A stretch of 64,000 nucleotides of DNA from Mycobacterium intracellulare ATCC 13950 (GCF_000277125.1 NC_016946.1:3534001-3598000), one strand, 5' to 3'; numbered from the stretch's first letter, positions 27,483 to 36,970 are shown. The notes: generated by a model from the letters alone, not told the origin. Numbers and translations are program-made.

Positions 27483-28538
27483 CTACTCGAACAGGCCGGG
27501 CTGCCCGAGACCGGCCGCCCCGGCCGGCGGCGCCATCCCCAGGTGCGTCCACGCCTGGGCGGTGGCCACCCGGCCGCGCGGGGTCCGGGCGACCATGCCG
27601 GCGCGGACCAGGAACGGCTCGCACACCTCCTCGACGGTGGTCGCCTCCTCGCCGACCGCCACCGCCAGCGTCGACACCCCGACCGGGCCGCCCCCGAAGC
27701 TGCGGGTCAGCGCCGAGAGCACGGCCCGGTCCAGCCGGTCCAGTCCCAGTTCGTCGACGTCGTAGACCGCCAGCGCGGACTTGGCGACGTCGCGGGTGAT
27801 CACGCCGTCGGCGCGCACCTCGGCGAAGTCCCGCACCCGGCGCAACAGCCGGTTGGCGATCCGCGGCGTGCCCCGCGAGCGGCGGGCGATCTCCTCGGCC
27901 GCGTCGCCGCCGAGTTCGATGCCCAGGATCCCGGCGGAGCGAGCCAGCACCCGCTCCAGCTCGGCGGGCTCGTAGAAGTCCATGTGCGCGGTGAAGCCGA
28001 AGCGATCGCGCAGCGGGCCGGTCAGCGCGCCGGACCGGGTGGTGGCGCCAACCAGGGTGAACGGCGCCACCTCCAGCGGGATCGACGTCGCGCCCGGGCC
28101 CTTGCCGACGACCACGTCGACCCGGAAGTCCTCCATGGCCAGGTAGAGCATTTCCTCGGCGGGCCGCGCGATGCGGTGGATCTCGTCGATGAACAACACG
28201 TCGTGCTCGACCAGGTTGGACAGCATGGCCGCCAGGTCGCCGGCGCGTTCCAGCGCGGGGCCGGACGTCAGCCGCAGCGAGGAGCCGAGCTCGGCCGCGA
28301 TGATCATGGCCAGCGACGTCTTGCCCAGCCCCGGCGGCCCGGACAGCAGGATGTGATCCGGTGTGCCGCCGCGGTTTTTGGCGCCCTCGATGACGAGCTG
28401 CAGCTGTTCGCGCACCCGCGGCTGGCCGATGAACTCCCGCAGCGAGCGCGGCCGCAGGCTGACGTCGATGTCGCCCTCGCCGGGCGCCAGCGCGCCGGAG
28501 ACGTCGCGGTCCGACCAGTCTTCCTCAGCGGGGGTCAT
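27483..28538 (-). CDS. ruvB: Holliday junction branch migration helicase RuvB
   Basis: This 351-residue AAA+ motor drives branch migration of Holliday junctions with RuvA. Walker A is GPPGLGKT (67-74) and Walker B is FIDEIH (116-121); the arginine-rich sensor region [17 protein letters not shown] and a C-terminal winged helix are present. The ATG start at 28538 overlaps the ruvA stop codon (ATGA), so translation is coupled. The order ruvC-ruvA-ruvB and the SOS box before ruvC make this a damage-inducible operon. Confidence 0.97.
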   Translation of the reverse strand: MTPAEEDWSDRDVSGALAPGEGDIDVSLRPRSLREFIGQPRVREQLQLVIEGAKNRGGTPDHILLSGPPGLGKTSLAMIIAAELGSSLRLTSGPALERAGDLAAMLSNLVEHDVLFIDEIHRIARPAEEMLYLAMEDFRVDVVVGKGPGATSIPLEVAPFTLVGATTRSGALTGPLRDRFGFTAHMDFYEPAELERVLARSAGILGIELGGDAAEEIARRSRGTPRIANRLLRRVRDFAEVRADGVITRDVAKSALAVYDVDELGLDRLDRAVLSALTRSFGGGPVGVSTLAVAVGEEATTVEEVCEPFLVRAGMVARTPRGRVATAQAWTHLGMAPPAGAAGLGQPGLFE

Positions 28539-29134
28539 CGGGACTTGCCCAGCAGCGACAGGGCGGCGCGCAGCGCACCGGAGGTGGTCGCGTCCTGCTC
28601 GGCGGCCAGCACCTTGTCGGTGGCTTCCTCGGCCTGCTTGACGGCGAACCCGAGGCCCACCAGGGCCTCGATCACCGGCCCGCGGACCGCGTGGCCGTTG
28701 AGCGCGGCGCCCGCGGGGGCCGCGCCCGCACCGGCGGCGCCCACCTTGTCCCGCAGCTCCAGGACCATCCGTTCGGCGCTGCGTTTGCCGATCCCGGGCA
28801 CCCGGGTCAGCGCGGCGACGTCGCCGTCGTGCAGCGCCCGGCGCAGCGCGCCGGCGTCGTGCACGGCCAGGGTCGCCATCGCCAGCCGGGGCCCGACCCC
28901 CGACACCGACAGCAGGGTCAAAAACAGGTCGCGGGTGTCGGTGTCGGTGAAGCCGTACAGCGTCATCGAATCCTCGCGGACGATCATCGCGGTGATCAGC
29001 CGCGCCTCGGTCCCGGTCCGCAGCGTGGACAGCGTCGACGGCGTCGCGTTCACCCGGTAGCCGACGCCGGCGGCCTCGATCACCGCATGGTCGAGCGCCA
29101 CCTCGAGCACCTCGCCGCGCACCGCGGCGATCAT
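28535..29134 (-). CDS. ruvA: Holliday junction binding protein RuvA
   Basis: This 199-residue protein binds four-way DNA junctions as a tetramer and recruits RuvB. It begins M-I-A-A-V-R-G-E-V, the usual N-terminal OB-fold start, with helix-hairpin-helix segments around [10 protein letters not shown] and [15 protein letters not shown] flexible Ala/Gly linker leads to the C-terminal domain III that touches RuvB. The ATG at 29134 overlaps the ruvC stop (ATGA); the longer upstream frame is a shadow of ruvC. Confidence 0.97.
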   Translation of the reverse strand: MIAAVRGEVLEVALDHAVIEAAGVGYRVNATPSTLSTLRTGTEARLITAMIVREDSMTLYGFTDTDTRDLFLTLLSVSGVGPRLAMATLAVHDAGALRRALHDGDVAALTRVPGIGKRSAERMVLELRDKVGAAGAGAAPAGAALNGHAVRGPVIEALVGLGFAVKQAEEATDKVLAAEQDATTSGALRAALSLLGKSR

Positions 29135-29685
29135 CGGGCGGCCTTGAGCTTGGCGTTGTATTTCTGCCGCTGCTGGGCGGCCAGCGCCTCGGCGGCGGCC
29201 ATCCGGGCGATCATCGGCGCCCGCCAGCAATGGCAGATCGCCAGCGCGAGCGCGTCGGCGGCGTCCGCCGGCGTCGGTTTGGCTTGCAGCGCAAGGATTC
29301 TGGTGACCATCGCGGTGACCTGGGCCTTGTCGGCCGCGCCGTTGCCGGTGACCGCGGCCTTGACCTCGCTGGGGGTGTGGAAGTGCACGTCGATGCCGCG
29401 CCTGGCCGCCGCCAGCGCGACCACCCCACCGGCCTGGGCCGTGCCCATCACCGTCGACACGTTCAGCTGGGAGAAGACCCGCTCGACGGCCATGACGTCG
29501 GGCTCATGCGTGGCCAGCCAATGCTCGACGGCGTCACTGATCGTCAGCAGCCGCTCGGCGAGCGGTGCGTCCGACGGCGTGCGCACCACGTCGACGTCGA
29601 GCGCGACCACGGTGCGCCCGCGCCCACTCTCGACGACCGACAGCCCGCACCGGGTCAGGCCGGGGTCGACGCCCATCACCCGCAT
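29131..29685 (-). CDS. ruvC: Crossover junction endodeoxyribonuclease RuvC
   Basis: This 184-residue nuclease resolves Holliday junctions. Catalytic acidic residues are visible: Asp7 in VMGVDPG, a glutamate in A-V-E-R-V-F, and aspartates in [11 protein letters not shown]. The start is ATG 29685 (MRVMGVDPG). It is the first gene of ruvC-ruvA-ruvB and has an SOS box 18 bases upstream of the start. In M. tuberculosis a vapBC40 toxin-antitoxin pair lies upstream; it is absent here. Confidence 0.97.
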   Translation of the reverse strand: MRVMGVDPGLTRCGLSVVESGRGRTVVALDVDVVRTPSDAPLAERLLTISDAVEHWLATHEPDVMAVERVFSQLNVSTVMGTAQAGGVVALAAARRGIDVHFHTPSEVKAAVTGNGAADKAQVTAMVTRILALQAKPTPADAADALALAICHCWRAPMIARMAAAEALAAQQRQKYNAKLKAAR

Positions 29686-29702
29686 TACCCGCTCCCACCT
29701 AG

Positions 29703-29718
29703 TAGAACAGCTGTTCGA
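29703..29718. promoter_or_regulatory. SOS (LexA) box of ruvCAB
   Basis: On the minus strand the site reads TCGAAC-AGCT-GTTCTA, one mismatch from the mycobacterial SOS box TCGAAC(N4)GTTCGA. It ends 17 bases before the ruvC start codon. ruvC is a known LexA target in mycobacteria. Confidence 0.8.
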
Positions 29719-29822
29719 TACCCTAGCGGCCGGCACCGACGCGCCGCGGCTGCGACACGCGGCGGCGCCACCGATTCTGGGCCGATTCCCGGGCCGCGAG
29801 GTTACCGCGCCGGTGCCGCGAA

Positions 29823-29837
29823 AAAGCTGTTAGCTTT
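29823..29837. promoter_or_regulatory. Short inverted repeat before the DUF4178 gene
   Basis: AAAGCT-GTT-AGCTTT is a perfect 6-bp inverted repeat 41 bases before the start at 29879. It includes TAGCTT, which fits a TANNNT -10 box, but no -35 match is seen. It may be an operator or part of the promoter. Confidence 0.25.
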
Positions 29838-29878
29838 AGCCCACGTTCGCTCAAGCATCGTGGCAACGGAGGGTGCGC

Positions 29879-30490
29879 GTGGGATCTCTGCTGGTCGTGC
29901 TCGCCATCGTGCTGTTCATCGCGTCCATCGTGGTGCTCGTCATCGCTTTGCGCCGTCCCAAGCGGCCGGCCGAGCGCGCCGGGCGGCCGGATCCGCTCGC
30001 GTCGGACGCGATGCCGCAGTTCGGGCCGCGCCAACTGGGCCCCGGCGCCATCGTCAGCTACGGCGGCACCGACTACATCGTGCGCGGGTCGGTCACCTTC
30101 CGCGAGGGACCGTTCGTCTGGTGGGAACACCTGCTCGAGGGCGGCGACCAGCCGATCTGGTTCAGCGTCGAGGAGGACGACGGACGACTGGAACTGGCGA
30201 TGTGGATCACCCGCAAGGACGTCCCGCTGCGGCCCGGCGACCCGTACGTCGTCGACGGCGCGATGTTTCACGAGACCGAACGCGGCCGCGCCTCGTACAC
30301 GACCGAAGGCACCACCGGGCTGCCGGCCGGCGGCGAGATGGAATTCGTCGACTGCACCAACGAGGACGAGACGGTCCTGCTCTCCTTCGAGCGCTGGGCC
30401 CCGGACATGCCCTGGGAGGTGTCGACGGGCAAGGCCGTGTCGCCCGGCGAACTCACCGTGTACGCGGCGCCCCCGCCCAGCCCCGCCTAG
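29879..30490 (+). CDS. Membrane-anchored DUF4178 protein (Rv2597-like)
   Basis: This 203-residue protein has one N-terminal membrane helix (about 3-24, S-L-L-V-V-L-A-I-V-L-F-I-A-S-I-V-V-L-V-I) followed by a basic stop-transfer R-R-P-K-R and a soluble domain of the DUF4178 type (G-A-I-V-S-Y-G-G-T-D-Y-I-V-R-G). GTG 29879 is preferred to GTG 29873 because GGAGGG then sits 5 bases upstream. It begins a five-gene set with the DUF2617, DUF4247, DUF350 and speE-like genes, conserved in M. tuberculosis as Rv2597-Rv2601. The co-occurrence of these DUFs with a membrane spermidine synthase suggests one pathway, which is not defined. Confidence 0.85.
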   Translation: MGSLLVVLAIVLFIASIVVLVIALRRPKRPAERAGRPDPLASDAMPQFGPRQLGPGAIVSYGGTDYIVRGSVTFREGPFVWWEHLLEGGDQPIWFSVEEDDGRLELAMWITRKDVPLRPGDPYVVDGAMFHETERGRASYTTEGTTGLPAGGEMEFVDCTNEDETVLLSFERWAPDMPWEVSTGKAVSPGELTVYAAPPPSPA

Positions 30491-30507
30491 CGCGCGAGGT
30501 CAGGCCG

Positions 30508-31023
30508 GTGCCCCTTCATCAGCTCGCCGTGACCCCGGCGGACGTATCCGGGCAGCGGCTGGGGCTCGCGCTCAACGCGCCGGTCCCCGCGCCGCTGGCC
30601 ACCTGCCGGCTGGACCATCCCTGCGGCGCCGGGGCGCTGCTGCTCGGGGTGCTCGGCGCGTCGCACGTCGTCGCGGTTGAGCACGCCGCGGGCCGGTTCT
30701 CCGAGGAAATCTCTTGCACGGCACGCAATCTCGGGGCCGACCTGCCCGAGCGCACCGACGCGCCCGGCTACCGCCTGCAATCGCGCACCGGCGTCCGCGA
30801 CGAGGCGGACTTCCGCCGCCTCGCGCACGACCTGCGCGGCCGCTGCGCCCGCCAGGCGGGCTGGCTCGGCGGCACGTTCCCGGGCGACGACGCCGCGCTG
30901 ACCGTGCTGGCCGCCGAGCCCGACGGCGCCGGATGGCGTTGGCGGACATGGCATCTGTACCCGGGGCGTCCCGCGGGCTCCGGCGGGACGGTGGTTCACA
31001 CGGCGAGCCGGTGGCAACCGTGA
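30508..31023 (+). CDS. DUF2617 family protein (Rv2598-like)
   Basis: This is a 171-residue soluble protein of the DUF2617 family. It begins V-P-L-H-Q-L-A-V-T-P-A-D and ends with G-W-R-W-R-T-W-H-L-Y-P and T-V-V-H-T-A-S-R-W, both typical of the family. It starts with GTG 30508, 17 bases after the DUF4178 gene, and its stop overlaps the start of the next gene (GTGA at 31020-31023), so the set is translationally coupled. Function is unknown; the conserved neighbours are DUF4178, DUF4247, DUF350 and speE. Confidence 0.82.
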   Translation: MPLHQLAVTPADVSGQRLGLALNAPVPAPLATCRLDHPCGAGALLLGVLGASHVVAVEHAAGRFSEEISCTARNLGADLPERTDAPGYRLQSRTGVRDEADFRRLAHDLRGRCARQAGWLGGTFPGDDAALTVLAAEPDGAGWRWRTWHLYPGRPAGSGGTVVHTASRWQP

Positions 31024-31451
31024 GCCGGACCCGCCTGTTCGTGATCTCCGGCCTGCTGGCGGCCGGCGCGGTGGTGTGCCTGATCACCGGAATCATCCTG
31101 TTGCAGAAGAACATCGCGTCGTACGTGGCGGGCCACTATCACGAGTACGCCCACGACGTGAACGGCAGGCGCTACCAGTGCAGCGGGTCGCCACGGCAGG
31201 CGGCCGACACGCTCGCCGCGTACGCGCACCCCGAGGCGCGCGCCGACAACGGCAACACCGAATACCTGCGGTACGCCAACAACATCGTGATCGTCGGCCC
31301 CGACGGGACCTACCCGTGCAGCATCCGCGTCGAGTCGCTGAGCGCCGGCTACAGCCACGGCGCGTTCATCTTCCTCGGTCCCGGATTCACCCCCGGCTCC
31401 CCGTCGGGCGGTTCCGGAGGCAGCCCCGGCGGCCCGGGCGGAACCAAGTGA
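31020..31451 (+). CDS. DUF4247-type membrane-anchored protein (Rv2599-like)
   Basis: This 143-residue protein has one N-terminal membrane helix (about 6-28, F-V-I-S-G-L-L-A-A-G-A-V-V-C-L-I-T-G-I-I-L) and a soluble domain with two cysteines (YQCSGS and YPCSIR) that could pair outside the cell. It ends in a Gly/Ser/Pro tail. GTG 31020 is chosen because it overlaps the upstream stop as GTGA; an in-frame GTG at 31011 is possible. Part of the DUF4178-speE gene set. Function unknown. Confidence 0.8.
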   Translation: MSRTRLFVISGLLAAGAVVCLITGIILLQKNIASYVAGHYHEYAHDVNGRRYQCSGSPRQAADTLAAYAHPEARADNGNTEYLRYANNIVIVGPDGTYPCSIRVESLSAGYSHGAFIFLGPGFTPGSPSGGSGGSPGGPGGTK

Positions 31452-31476
31452 TGGCACCACCGCAAAGGAGACAACC

Positions 31477-31932
31477 ATGTACCTCGCCGTCGAGATCGGA
31501 ACCGTCGACATCAATCCCGTGCTGAAGGGCGCGGTCGCGACGATCCTGTACTTCGTCGTCGGCATGGCCGTCCTGCTCGTCGGGTTCTACGTGGTCGACG
31601 TGCTGACCCCGGGAAAGCTGCGCCACCTGGTGTTCATCGACCGCCGCCCCAACGCCGTGATCGTCGCGGGCGCGATGTACATCGCGCTGACCGTCGTCAT
31701 CATCACCGCGATCGCCAACAGCTACAGCCAGTTGGGCCAGGGGCTCCTCGGCGTGGCGGTGTACGGATTGATGGGGGTGATTTTGCTCGGGATAGCGCTG
31801 CTCACAATGCATCTGCTGATTCCGGGGAGTTTCCACGAGCACATCGACGAGCAGGTGCTGCATCCCGGCTCGTTCGCGGTGGCGCTGATACTGCTCGCGG
31901 TGGGAGGGGTGACCGCCGCGGCGGTGTCATGA
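31477..31932 (+). CDS. DUF350 membrane protein (Rv2600-like)
   Basis: This 151-residue protein has four membrane helices and the DUF350 pattern, with paired helices and small polar breaks (A-T-I-L-Y-F-V-V-G-M-A-V-L-L-V-G-F-Y and an A-V-Y-G-L-M-G-V-I-L-L-G segment). It has an AAAGGAGA ribosome site and ATG at 31477. Its stop codon overlaps the ATG of the speE-like gene (ATGA), a strong sign that the two products work together. Function unknown. Confidence 0.87.
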   Translation: MYLAVEIGTVDINPVLKGAVATILYFVVGMAVLLVGFYVVDVLTPGKLRHLVFIDRRPNAVIVAGAMYIALTVVIITAIANSYSQLGQGLLGVAVYGLMGVILLGIALLTMHLLIPGSFHEHIDEQVLHPGSFAVALILLAVGGVTAAAVS

Positions 31933-33506
31933 GCTCCGTCGACGTGGCCACGGCCCCGGCGGCGCCGTCCGCGCCGGTATCGGGGCGGTGGCGGGCGCTG
32001 CTGTTGGCCGCCGTGGCGGCGTGCGCGGCCTGCGGCATCATCTACGAACTCGCGCTGCTGACGCTGTCGGCCAGCCTCGACGGCGGCGGCATCGTCGCCA
32101 CCTCGCTGATCGTGGCGGGCTACATCGCCGCGCTGGGCGTGGGCGCGCTGCTGGTCAAACCCCTGCTGGCGCACGCGGCAATTACCTTCATCGCCGTGGA
32201 GGCGCTGCTCGGCGTCATCGGCGGGCTGTCCGCGGCGGTGCTGTACATGGTGTTCGCGTTCCTGGACGGCTCCGTCGGGTCGACGTGGGTGCTGGCGGTG
32301 AGCACGGCCCTGATCGGCGGCCTGGTCGGTGCCGAGGTGCCGCTGTTGATGACGCTGCTGCAGAGCGGGCGGGTGACCGGTGCCGCCGACGCCGGGCGCA
32401 CGCTCGCCAACCTCAACGCGGCCGACTACCTCGGCGCGCTGCTGGGCGGGCTGGTCTGGCCGTTCCTGCTACTGCCGCAGCTGGGGATGATCCGCGGCGC
32501 GGCGGCCACCGGCATGATCAACCTGGCGGCGGCGGCCGTCGTCGCGCTTTTCCTGCTGCGCCACGTGGTTTCGACGCGCCAGCTCCTGCTGGCGCTGTGC
32601 GCGCTGGCCGCCGCGCTGGGGCTGCTCGCCACCCTGCTGCTGCGTTCGGCCGACGTCGAAACCACAAGCCGGCAACGGCTTTACGCCGACCCGATCGTCG
32701 CCTACCGGCACACGCCCTACCAGGAGATCGTGGTGACCCGCCGCGGCAACGACACCCGCCTGTACCTCGACGGCGGGCTGCAATTCTCCACCCGGGACGA
32801 ATACCGCTACACCGAAAGCCTGGTGTACCCCGCCGTCGGCAAGGGCGCGCGTTCGGTGCTGGTGCTCGGCGGGGGCGACGGCCTGGTGGCCCGCGAGTTG
32901 CTGCGCCTGCCAGGCGTTTCCAAGATCGTGCAGGTCGAGCTCGACCCTGCGGTGATCGACATCGCACGCACCACGCTGCGTGGCGCCAACGGCGGTTCGT
33001 TGGACAACCCGCGGGTGGCCGTGGTGACGCAGGACGCGATGAACTGGTTGCGCGGACCCGACCTCGACCGGTTCGACGCGATCATCGTCGACCTTCCCGA
33101 TCCCGACACACCCGTGCTGGGCCGGCTGTATTCGGCCGAGTTCTACGCGCTGGCCGCGCGGGCGCTGGCGCCCGGCGGGCTGATGGCGGTGCAAGCGGGC
33201 AGCCCCTTTTCCACGCCGACGGCCTACTGGCGCACGGTGTCGACGATCCGGGCGGCGGGCTATGCGGTCACGCCGTATCACGTGCACGTGCCGACGTTCG
33301 GCGATTGGGGATTCGCCCTGGCGCAGCGCGCCGATACCGCACCCACGCCGACGGTGCCGCCCGACGCTCCCCCGCTGCGTTTCCTCAACCAGCAGGTGCT
33401 TCAGGCCGCGTGCGTGTTCTCCGGCGACGTCGCGCCGCGGCCCGTGGAGCCGTCGACCCTGGACAATCCGCGCATCGTCGAGGACATGCGGCACGGGTAC
33501 GACTAG
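31929..33506 (+). CDS. speE: Membrane-fused spermidine synthase-like aminopropyltransferase
   Basis: This 525-residue fusion has an N-terminal membrane domain of about seven helices (residues 20-245) and a C-terminal polyamine-synthase domain. The SAM-type nucleotide motif is L313-G-G-G-D-G318, followed by V-E-L-D-P-A and D-L-P-D-P-D-T-P, the substrate aspartate region of aminopropyltransferases. The soluble domain faces the cytosol. Whether it really makes spermidine is not known; membrane-fused members are largely uncharacterised. ATG 31929 overlaps the DUF350 stop. The gene ends 21 bases before a large hairpin. Confidence 0.87.
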   Translation: MSSVDVATAPAAPSAPVSGRWRALLLAAVAACAACGIIYELALLTLSASLDGGGIVATSLIVAGYIAALGVGALLVKPLLAHAAITFIAVEALLGVIGGLSAAVLYMVFAFLDGSVGSTWVLAVSTALIGGLVGAEVPLLMTLLQSGRVTGAADAGRTLANLNAADYLGALLGGLVWPFLLLPQLGMIRGAAATGMINLAAAAVVALFLLRHVVSTRQLLLALCALAAALGLLATLLLRSADVETTSRQRLYADPIVAYRHTPYQEIVVTRRGNDTRLYLDGGLQFSTRDEYRYTESLVYPAVGKGARSVLVLGGGDGLVARELLRLPGVSKIVQVELDPAVIDIARTTLRGANGGSLDNPRVAVVTQDAMNWLRGPDLDRFDAIIVDLPDPDTPVLGRLYSAEFYALAARALAPGGLMAVQAGSPFSTPTAYWRTVSTIRAAGYAVTPYHVHVPTFGDWGFALAQRADTAPTPTVPPDAPPLRFLNQQVLQAACVFSGDVAPRPVEPSTLDNPRIVEDMRHGYD

Positions 33507-33526
33507 ATCCCTTGCGTAATCCCTTG

Positions 33527-33588
33527 CGCCGAGCGTGCAGTGAGGGCGAAAAATCGGCCGAAATCTCGCCCTGAGTGCACGCTCGGCG
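33527..33588. terminator. Large bidirectional hairpin between speE and yebC
   Basis: A 23-bp inverted repeat (33527-33549 and 33566-33588) with only two mismatches and a 16-base loop fills the gap between two convergent genes, 20 bases from the speE stop and 16 from the yebC stop. The arms contain the word GAGCGTGCA and the loop is AT-rich with CGGCCG at its centre. It should end transcription on both strands. The arm sequence resembles the repeat cluster at 34483. Confidence 0.85.
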
Positions 33589-33604
33589 AGGCGAAGGAGG
33601 TGAA

Positions 33605-34360
33605 TTACTCCTGGTCGAGGGCGGCGAGCACCTCGTCGGACAGGTCCACGTTGGTCCACACGTTCTGCACGTCGTCGCTGTCCTCCAGCGCGTCGACCAG
33701 CTTGAACACCTTGCGCGCGCCCTCGACGTCGACCGGCACGCTGACCGACGGCTGGAAGCTCGCCTCGGCGGACTCGTAGTCGATGCCGGCGTCCTGCAGC
33801 GCGGTGCGCACCGCGACCAGGTCGGTCGGCTCGGAAATGATCTCGAAGCTCTCGCCGAGGTCGTTGACGTCCTCGGCGCCGGCGTCGAGCACCGCCGTCA
33901 GCACGTCGTCCTCGGTCAGGCCGTTCTTCTCCAGCGTGACGACGCCCTTGCGGGTGAACAGGTAGGACACCGAGCCGGGGTCGGCCATGTTGCCGCCGTT
34001 GCGGGTGACGGCCACCCGGACCTCGCCCGCCGCCCGGTTGCGGTTGTCGGTCAGGCATTCGATCAGGACCGCGACGCCGTTGGGCCCGTAGCCCTCGTAC
34101 ATGATCGTCTGGTAGTCGGCGCCACCGGCTTCCTCGCCCGCGCCGCGCTTGCGGGCCCGCTCGATGTTGTCGTTGGGCACCGAGGTCTTCTTCGCCTTCT
34201 GGATGGCGTCATACAGCGTCGGGTTGCCGGCGGGGTCACCGCCGCCGGTGCGGGCGGCGACCTCGATGTTCTTGATCAGCCGGGCGAATTCCTTGCCGCG
34301 GCGCGCATCTTTGACGGCCTTTTGGTGCTTGGTGGTGGCCCACTTGGAATGGCCGCTCAT
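33605..34360 (-). CDS. YebC/TACO1-family protein
   Basis: This 251-residue protein is of the YebC/TACO1 family, long annotated as a transcriptional regulator and more recently tied to ribosome rescue at difficult sequences. The N-terminus [13 protein letters not shown] and the segment [12 protein letters not shown] are the family signatures. The length is normal. In many bacteria yebC lies beside ruvC; here it is separated from ruvCAB by the speE gene set, as in M. tuberculosis (Rv2603c). pdxT is upstream with a repeat-bearing 260-bp gap. Confidence 0.93.
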   Translation of the reverse strand: MSGHSKWATTKHQKAVKDARRGKEFARLIKNIEVAARTGGGDPAGNPTLYDAIQKAKKTSVPNDNIERARKRGAGEEAGGADYQTIMYEGYGPNGVAVLIECLTDNRNRAAGEVRVAVTRNGGNMADPGSVSYLFTRKGVVTLEKNGLTEDDVLTAVLDAGAEDVNDLGESFEIISEPTDLVAVRTALQDAGIDYESAEASFQPSVSVPVDVEGARKVFKLVDALEDSDDVQNVWTNVDLSDEVLAALDQE

Positions 34361-34482
34361 CGGTGTCTCTTACCTCTTCTATGTCTGGAAAGTTCGCCAG
34401 TCGAGTCTACGTGGATGTCTGCGGCCGACGACCGGGCACTTCACTCCGGTCGCAGGGTTCCCGCAGTCACGACTTCCGGCGA

Positions 34483-34600
34483 GAGTGTGCGCTGAGGGCT
34501 TTGGCTGTGCGGTGACGGCGTTGAGTGTGCGCTGGCGGCGGCGACCCGCCCGGGGAGCGTCGCCCTGGACGCACACTGAAAACCCGGACTGCACACCGAA
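34483..34600. repeat. Short repeat cluster: three direct 20-bp units and two inverted copies
   Basis: Three imperfect units begin at 34483, 34503 and 34523, exactly 20 bp apart, with consensus GAGTGTGCGCTGAGGGC. Two partial copies on the opposite strand follow at about 34561-34578 and 34584-34600 (cores GCACAC). The whole can fold into a long imperfect hairpin. It lies between the starts and ends of yebC and pdxT and shares its core with the hairpin at 33527. No open frame is present. It fills most of the gene-free stretch 34361-34620. Confidence 0.7.
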
Positions 34601-34620
34601 CGCCCTGACGGCCTCGGCCG

Positions 34621-35211
34621 TCAGCCGGTCACCATGTCGACGAACATGTGGTGGATCCGCCGGTCGCCGGTCACCTCGGGGTGAAACGCCGTCGCCAGCT
34701 TGCGGCCCTGGCGCACCGCGACGACGTGACCGGCGGCGCTGGCCAGCACCTCCACGCCGTCACCGACCCGCTCGACCCACGGCGCGCGGATGAACACCGC
34801 CCGCACCGGATCGTCGAGGCCCGCGAAGTCGATGTCCCCTTCGAACGAGTCGACCTGTCGTCCAAAGGCGTTGCGCCGCACGGTCATATCGATCGCGCGC
34901 AGGGGCAGCGCCTCCCTCCCGCCCGCCCCGGCGTCGAGAATCTCGCTGGCCAGCAGGATCATCCCGGCGCACGCGCCGTAGGCGGGCAGCCCGTCGGCCA
35001 GCAGCCCGCGCAACGGCTCCAGCAGGCCGAGGTCTCCCAGCAGGTGGCTCATGGTCGTCGATTCCCCACCGGGGATGACCAGCCCGTCGACCGCCTCCAG
35101 CTCACCGCGCCGGCGCACGGGCATCGACTCGGCCCCGGCTTCGCGCAGGGCCGCCAGGTGCTCGCGGGTATCGCCCTGCAGCGCGAGGACCCCGATCCGG
35201 GGGGCGCTCAC
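34621..35211 (-). CDS. pdxT: Pyridoxal 5'-phosphate synthase glutaminase subunit PdxT
   Basis: This 196-residue class I glutamine amidotransferase releases ammonia from glutamine for PdxS. The catalytic cysteine is Cys81 in YGACAGM, with the His-Glu pair in FHPE near residue 178; the IPGGESTTM motif is present. GTG 35211 overlaps the upstream tesB stop (GTGA). The order pdxS-tesB-pdxT in one coupled operon is as in M. tuberculosis (Rv2606c-Rv2604c). Confidence 0.95.
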   Translation of the reverse strand: MSAPRIGVLALQGDTREHLAALREAGAESMPVRRRGELEAVDGLVIPGGESTTMSHLLGDLGLLEPLRGLLADGLPAYGACAGMILLASEILDAGAGGREALPLRAIDMTVRRNAFGRQVDSFEGDIDFAGLDDPVRAVFIRAPWVERVGDGVEVLASAAGHVVAVRQGRKLATAFHPEVTGDRRIHHMFVDMVTG

Positions 35212-36044
35212 TGGTGATATCCCCGCTTGAAGCGGGTCAGCCCCTCCTGCATGACCGCCGCGACCATCTCGCCGGATTGGGTGAAGATCTTGCCCTGGCA
35301 CAGCGCGCGGCCGCCGTTGGCCGACGGGGAGGACTGGTCATACAGCAGCCACTCGTCGGCCCGGAACGCCCGCATGAACCACATCGCGTGGTCCAGCGAC
35401 GCCACCTGCAGGTGCTCGCGCACGTCGAGGTGGGTGACCTGCGCCGACCCCAGCAGGGTCAGGTCGCTCATGTAGGCCAGCGCGCAGATGTGCAGCACCG
35501 GGTCGTCGGGCAGCGGGTCACGGTGGCGGAACCAGACCTGCTGCTGGGCGGCCTTTCCCGGCGTGAGCTGCAGGCGCTCGCGCGGCACGATGCACACGTC
35601 CCACTCCGCGAACTGCTTGAACCCGGCGTCGTCGAACACCTTGACCGAGTCCAGCCCCGGCAGGCCGTCGGGCGGCGGCGCGGGCGGCATGGGGTCCTGG
35701 TGGTGGATGCCTTCCTGGTCGGTCTGGAAGGACGCGCCCATGCTGAAGATGATCTCGCCGTGCTGAATGGCGTTGACGCGCCGGGTCGCGAACGAGCCGC
35801 CGTCGCGGGTGCGCTCCACGATGAACACCGTGCGCTCCTTGGCGTCCCCGGGCCGCAGGAAGTAGCCGTGCAACGAGTGGACCTGGTAGCGCGGGTCGAC
35901 GGTGCGCACCGCCGACACCAGCGACTGGCCGGCGACATGACCGCCGAAGGTGCGCTGCAGGAATCCCGATTCCGGGCTGAAGATGCTGCCCCGGTAGATG
36001 TTGACCTCGAGCTGCTCGAGATCAAGGATCTCTTCGATCGCCAC
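35208..36044 (-). CDS. tesB: Acyl-CoA thioesterase II
   Basis: This 278-residue double-hotdog thioesterase hydrolyses acyl-CoA to free acid and CoA. The N-terminal half has [10 protein letters not shown] and the C-terminal half has A-S-L-D-H-A-M-W-F, the regions that supply the Asp/Thr/Gln catalytic network in TesB proteins. The start is taken as GTG 36044 (V-A-I-E-E-I-L-D-L); a TTG one codon earlier is possible. It sits between pdxS and pdxT and overlaps pdxT, so a link between acyl-CoA turnover and PLP supply is only positional. Confidence 0.92.
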   Translation of the reverse strand: MAIEEILDLEQLEVNIYRGSIFSPESGFLQRTFGGHVAGQSLVSAVRTVDPRYQVHSLHGYFLRPGDAKERTVFIVERTRDGGSFATRRVNAIQHGEIIFSMGASFQTDQEGIHHQDPMPPAPPPDGLPGLDSVKVFDDAGFKQFAEWDVCIVPRERLQLTPGKAAQQQVWFRHRDPLPDDPVLHICALAYMSDLTLLGSAQVTHLDVREHLQVASLDHAMWFMRAFRADEWLLYDQSSPSANGGRALCQGKIFTQSGEMVAAVMQEGLTRFKRGYHQ

Positions 36045-36058
36045 CAATAGCCCTCGGC

Positions 36059-36970
36059 TTACCAGCCGCGTTCGGCCAGCCGATGGGGCTGCGCGATCTG
36101 CTCGACGTTGATGCCGACCATCGCCTCCCCCAGCCCACGCGAGACCTTGGCCAGCACGTCGGGATCGTCGTAGAAGGTGGTGGCCTTGACGATGGCCGCC
36201 GCGCGCTGGGCGGGGTCGCCGGACTTGAAGATGCCCGAGCCCACGAAGACGCCCTCGGCGCCGAGCTGCATCATCATCGCCGCGTCGGCGGGGGTGGCGA
36301 TGCCACCGGCCGTGAACATGGTGACCGGCAGCTTGCCTGCCCGGGCCACCTCGACGACGAGTTCGTAGGGCGCCTGCAATTCCTTTGCGGCAACGTATAA
36401 TTCGTCTTCGGACAGCGACGTCAGGCGGCGGATCTCGCCGCCGATCGCCCGCATGTGCGTGGTCGCGTTGGAGACGTCCCCGGTGCCGGCCTCGCCCTTG
36501 GAGCGGATCATGGCGGCGCCCTCGTTGATCCGTCGCAAAGCCTCGCCGAGGTTGGTGGCGCCGCACACGAACGGCACGGTGAACTTCCACTTGTCGATGT
36601 GGTGGGTGTAGTCGGCGGGGGTGAGCACCTCCGACTCGTCTACGTAATCCACCCCGAGGCTCTGCAGGATCTGCGCCTCGACGAAGTGCCCGATGCGCGC
36701 CTTGGCCATCACCGGGATGGTCACCGCCGAGATGATGCCCTCGATCATGTCCGGGTCGCTCATCCGCGACACCCCGCCCTGGGCGCGGATGTCGGCGGGC
36801 ACCCGCTCCAGCGCCATCACGGCGACGGCGCCGGCGCCCTCGGCGATCTTGGCCTGCTCGGGGGTGACGACGTCCATGATGACGCCGCCCTTGAGCATCT
36901 CGGCCATGCCGCGCTTGACGCGTGCGGTTCCGGTTCGCCCGTTGCCGTCCGGTGGGTGGGCGCTAGTCAC
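36059..36970 (-). CDS. pdxS: Pyridoxal 5'-phosphate synthase lyase subunit PdxS
   Basis: This 303-residue TIM-barrel enzyme builds PLP from ribose 5-phosphate, glyceraldehyde 3-phosphate and ammonia supplied by PdxT. The strongly conserved segments [30 protein letters not shown] and [13 protein letters not shown] are present, with the active-site lysines inside them. The GTG start at 36970 has an AAGGAGAT ribosome site. In M. tuberculosis pdxH and a PPE gene lie next; here the Nudix gene follows directly. Confidence 0.97.
   Translation of the reverse strand: MTSAHPPDGNGRTGTARVKRGMAEMLKGGVIMDVVTPEQAKIAEGAGAVAVMALERVPADIRAQGGVSRMSDPDMIEGIISAVTIPVMAKARIGHFVEAQILQSLGVDYVDESEVLTPADYTHHIDKWKFTVPFVCGATNLGEALRRINEGAAMIRSKGEAGTGDVSNATTHMRAIGGEIRRLTSLSEDELYVAAKELQAPYELVVEVARAGKLPVTMFTAGGIATPADAAMMMQLGAEGVFVGSGIFKSGDPAQRAAAIVKATTFYDDPDVLAKVSRGLGEAMVGINVEQIAQPHRLAERGW

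Noticed and set aside
34483..34600. CRISPR-like or rho-independent terminator
   Set aside because: Units are 20 bp, imperfect and without spacers, and the gap lies upstream of yebC rather than only at a gene end.
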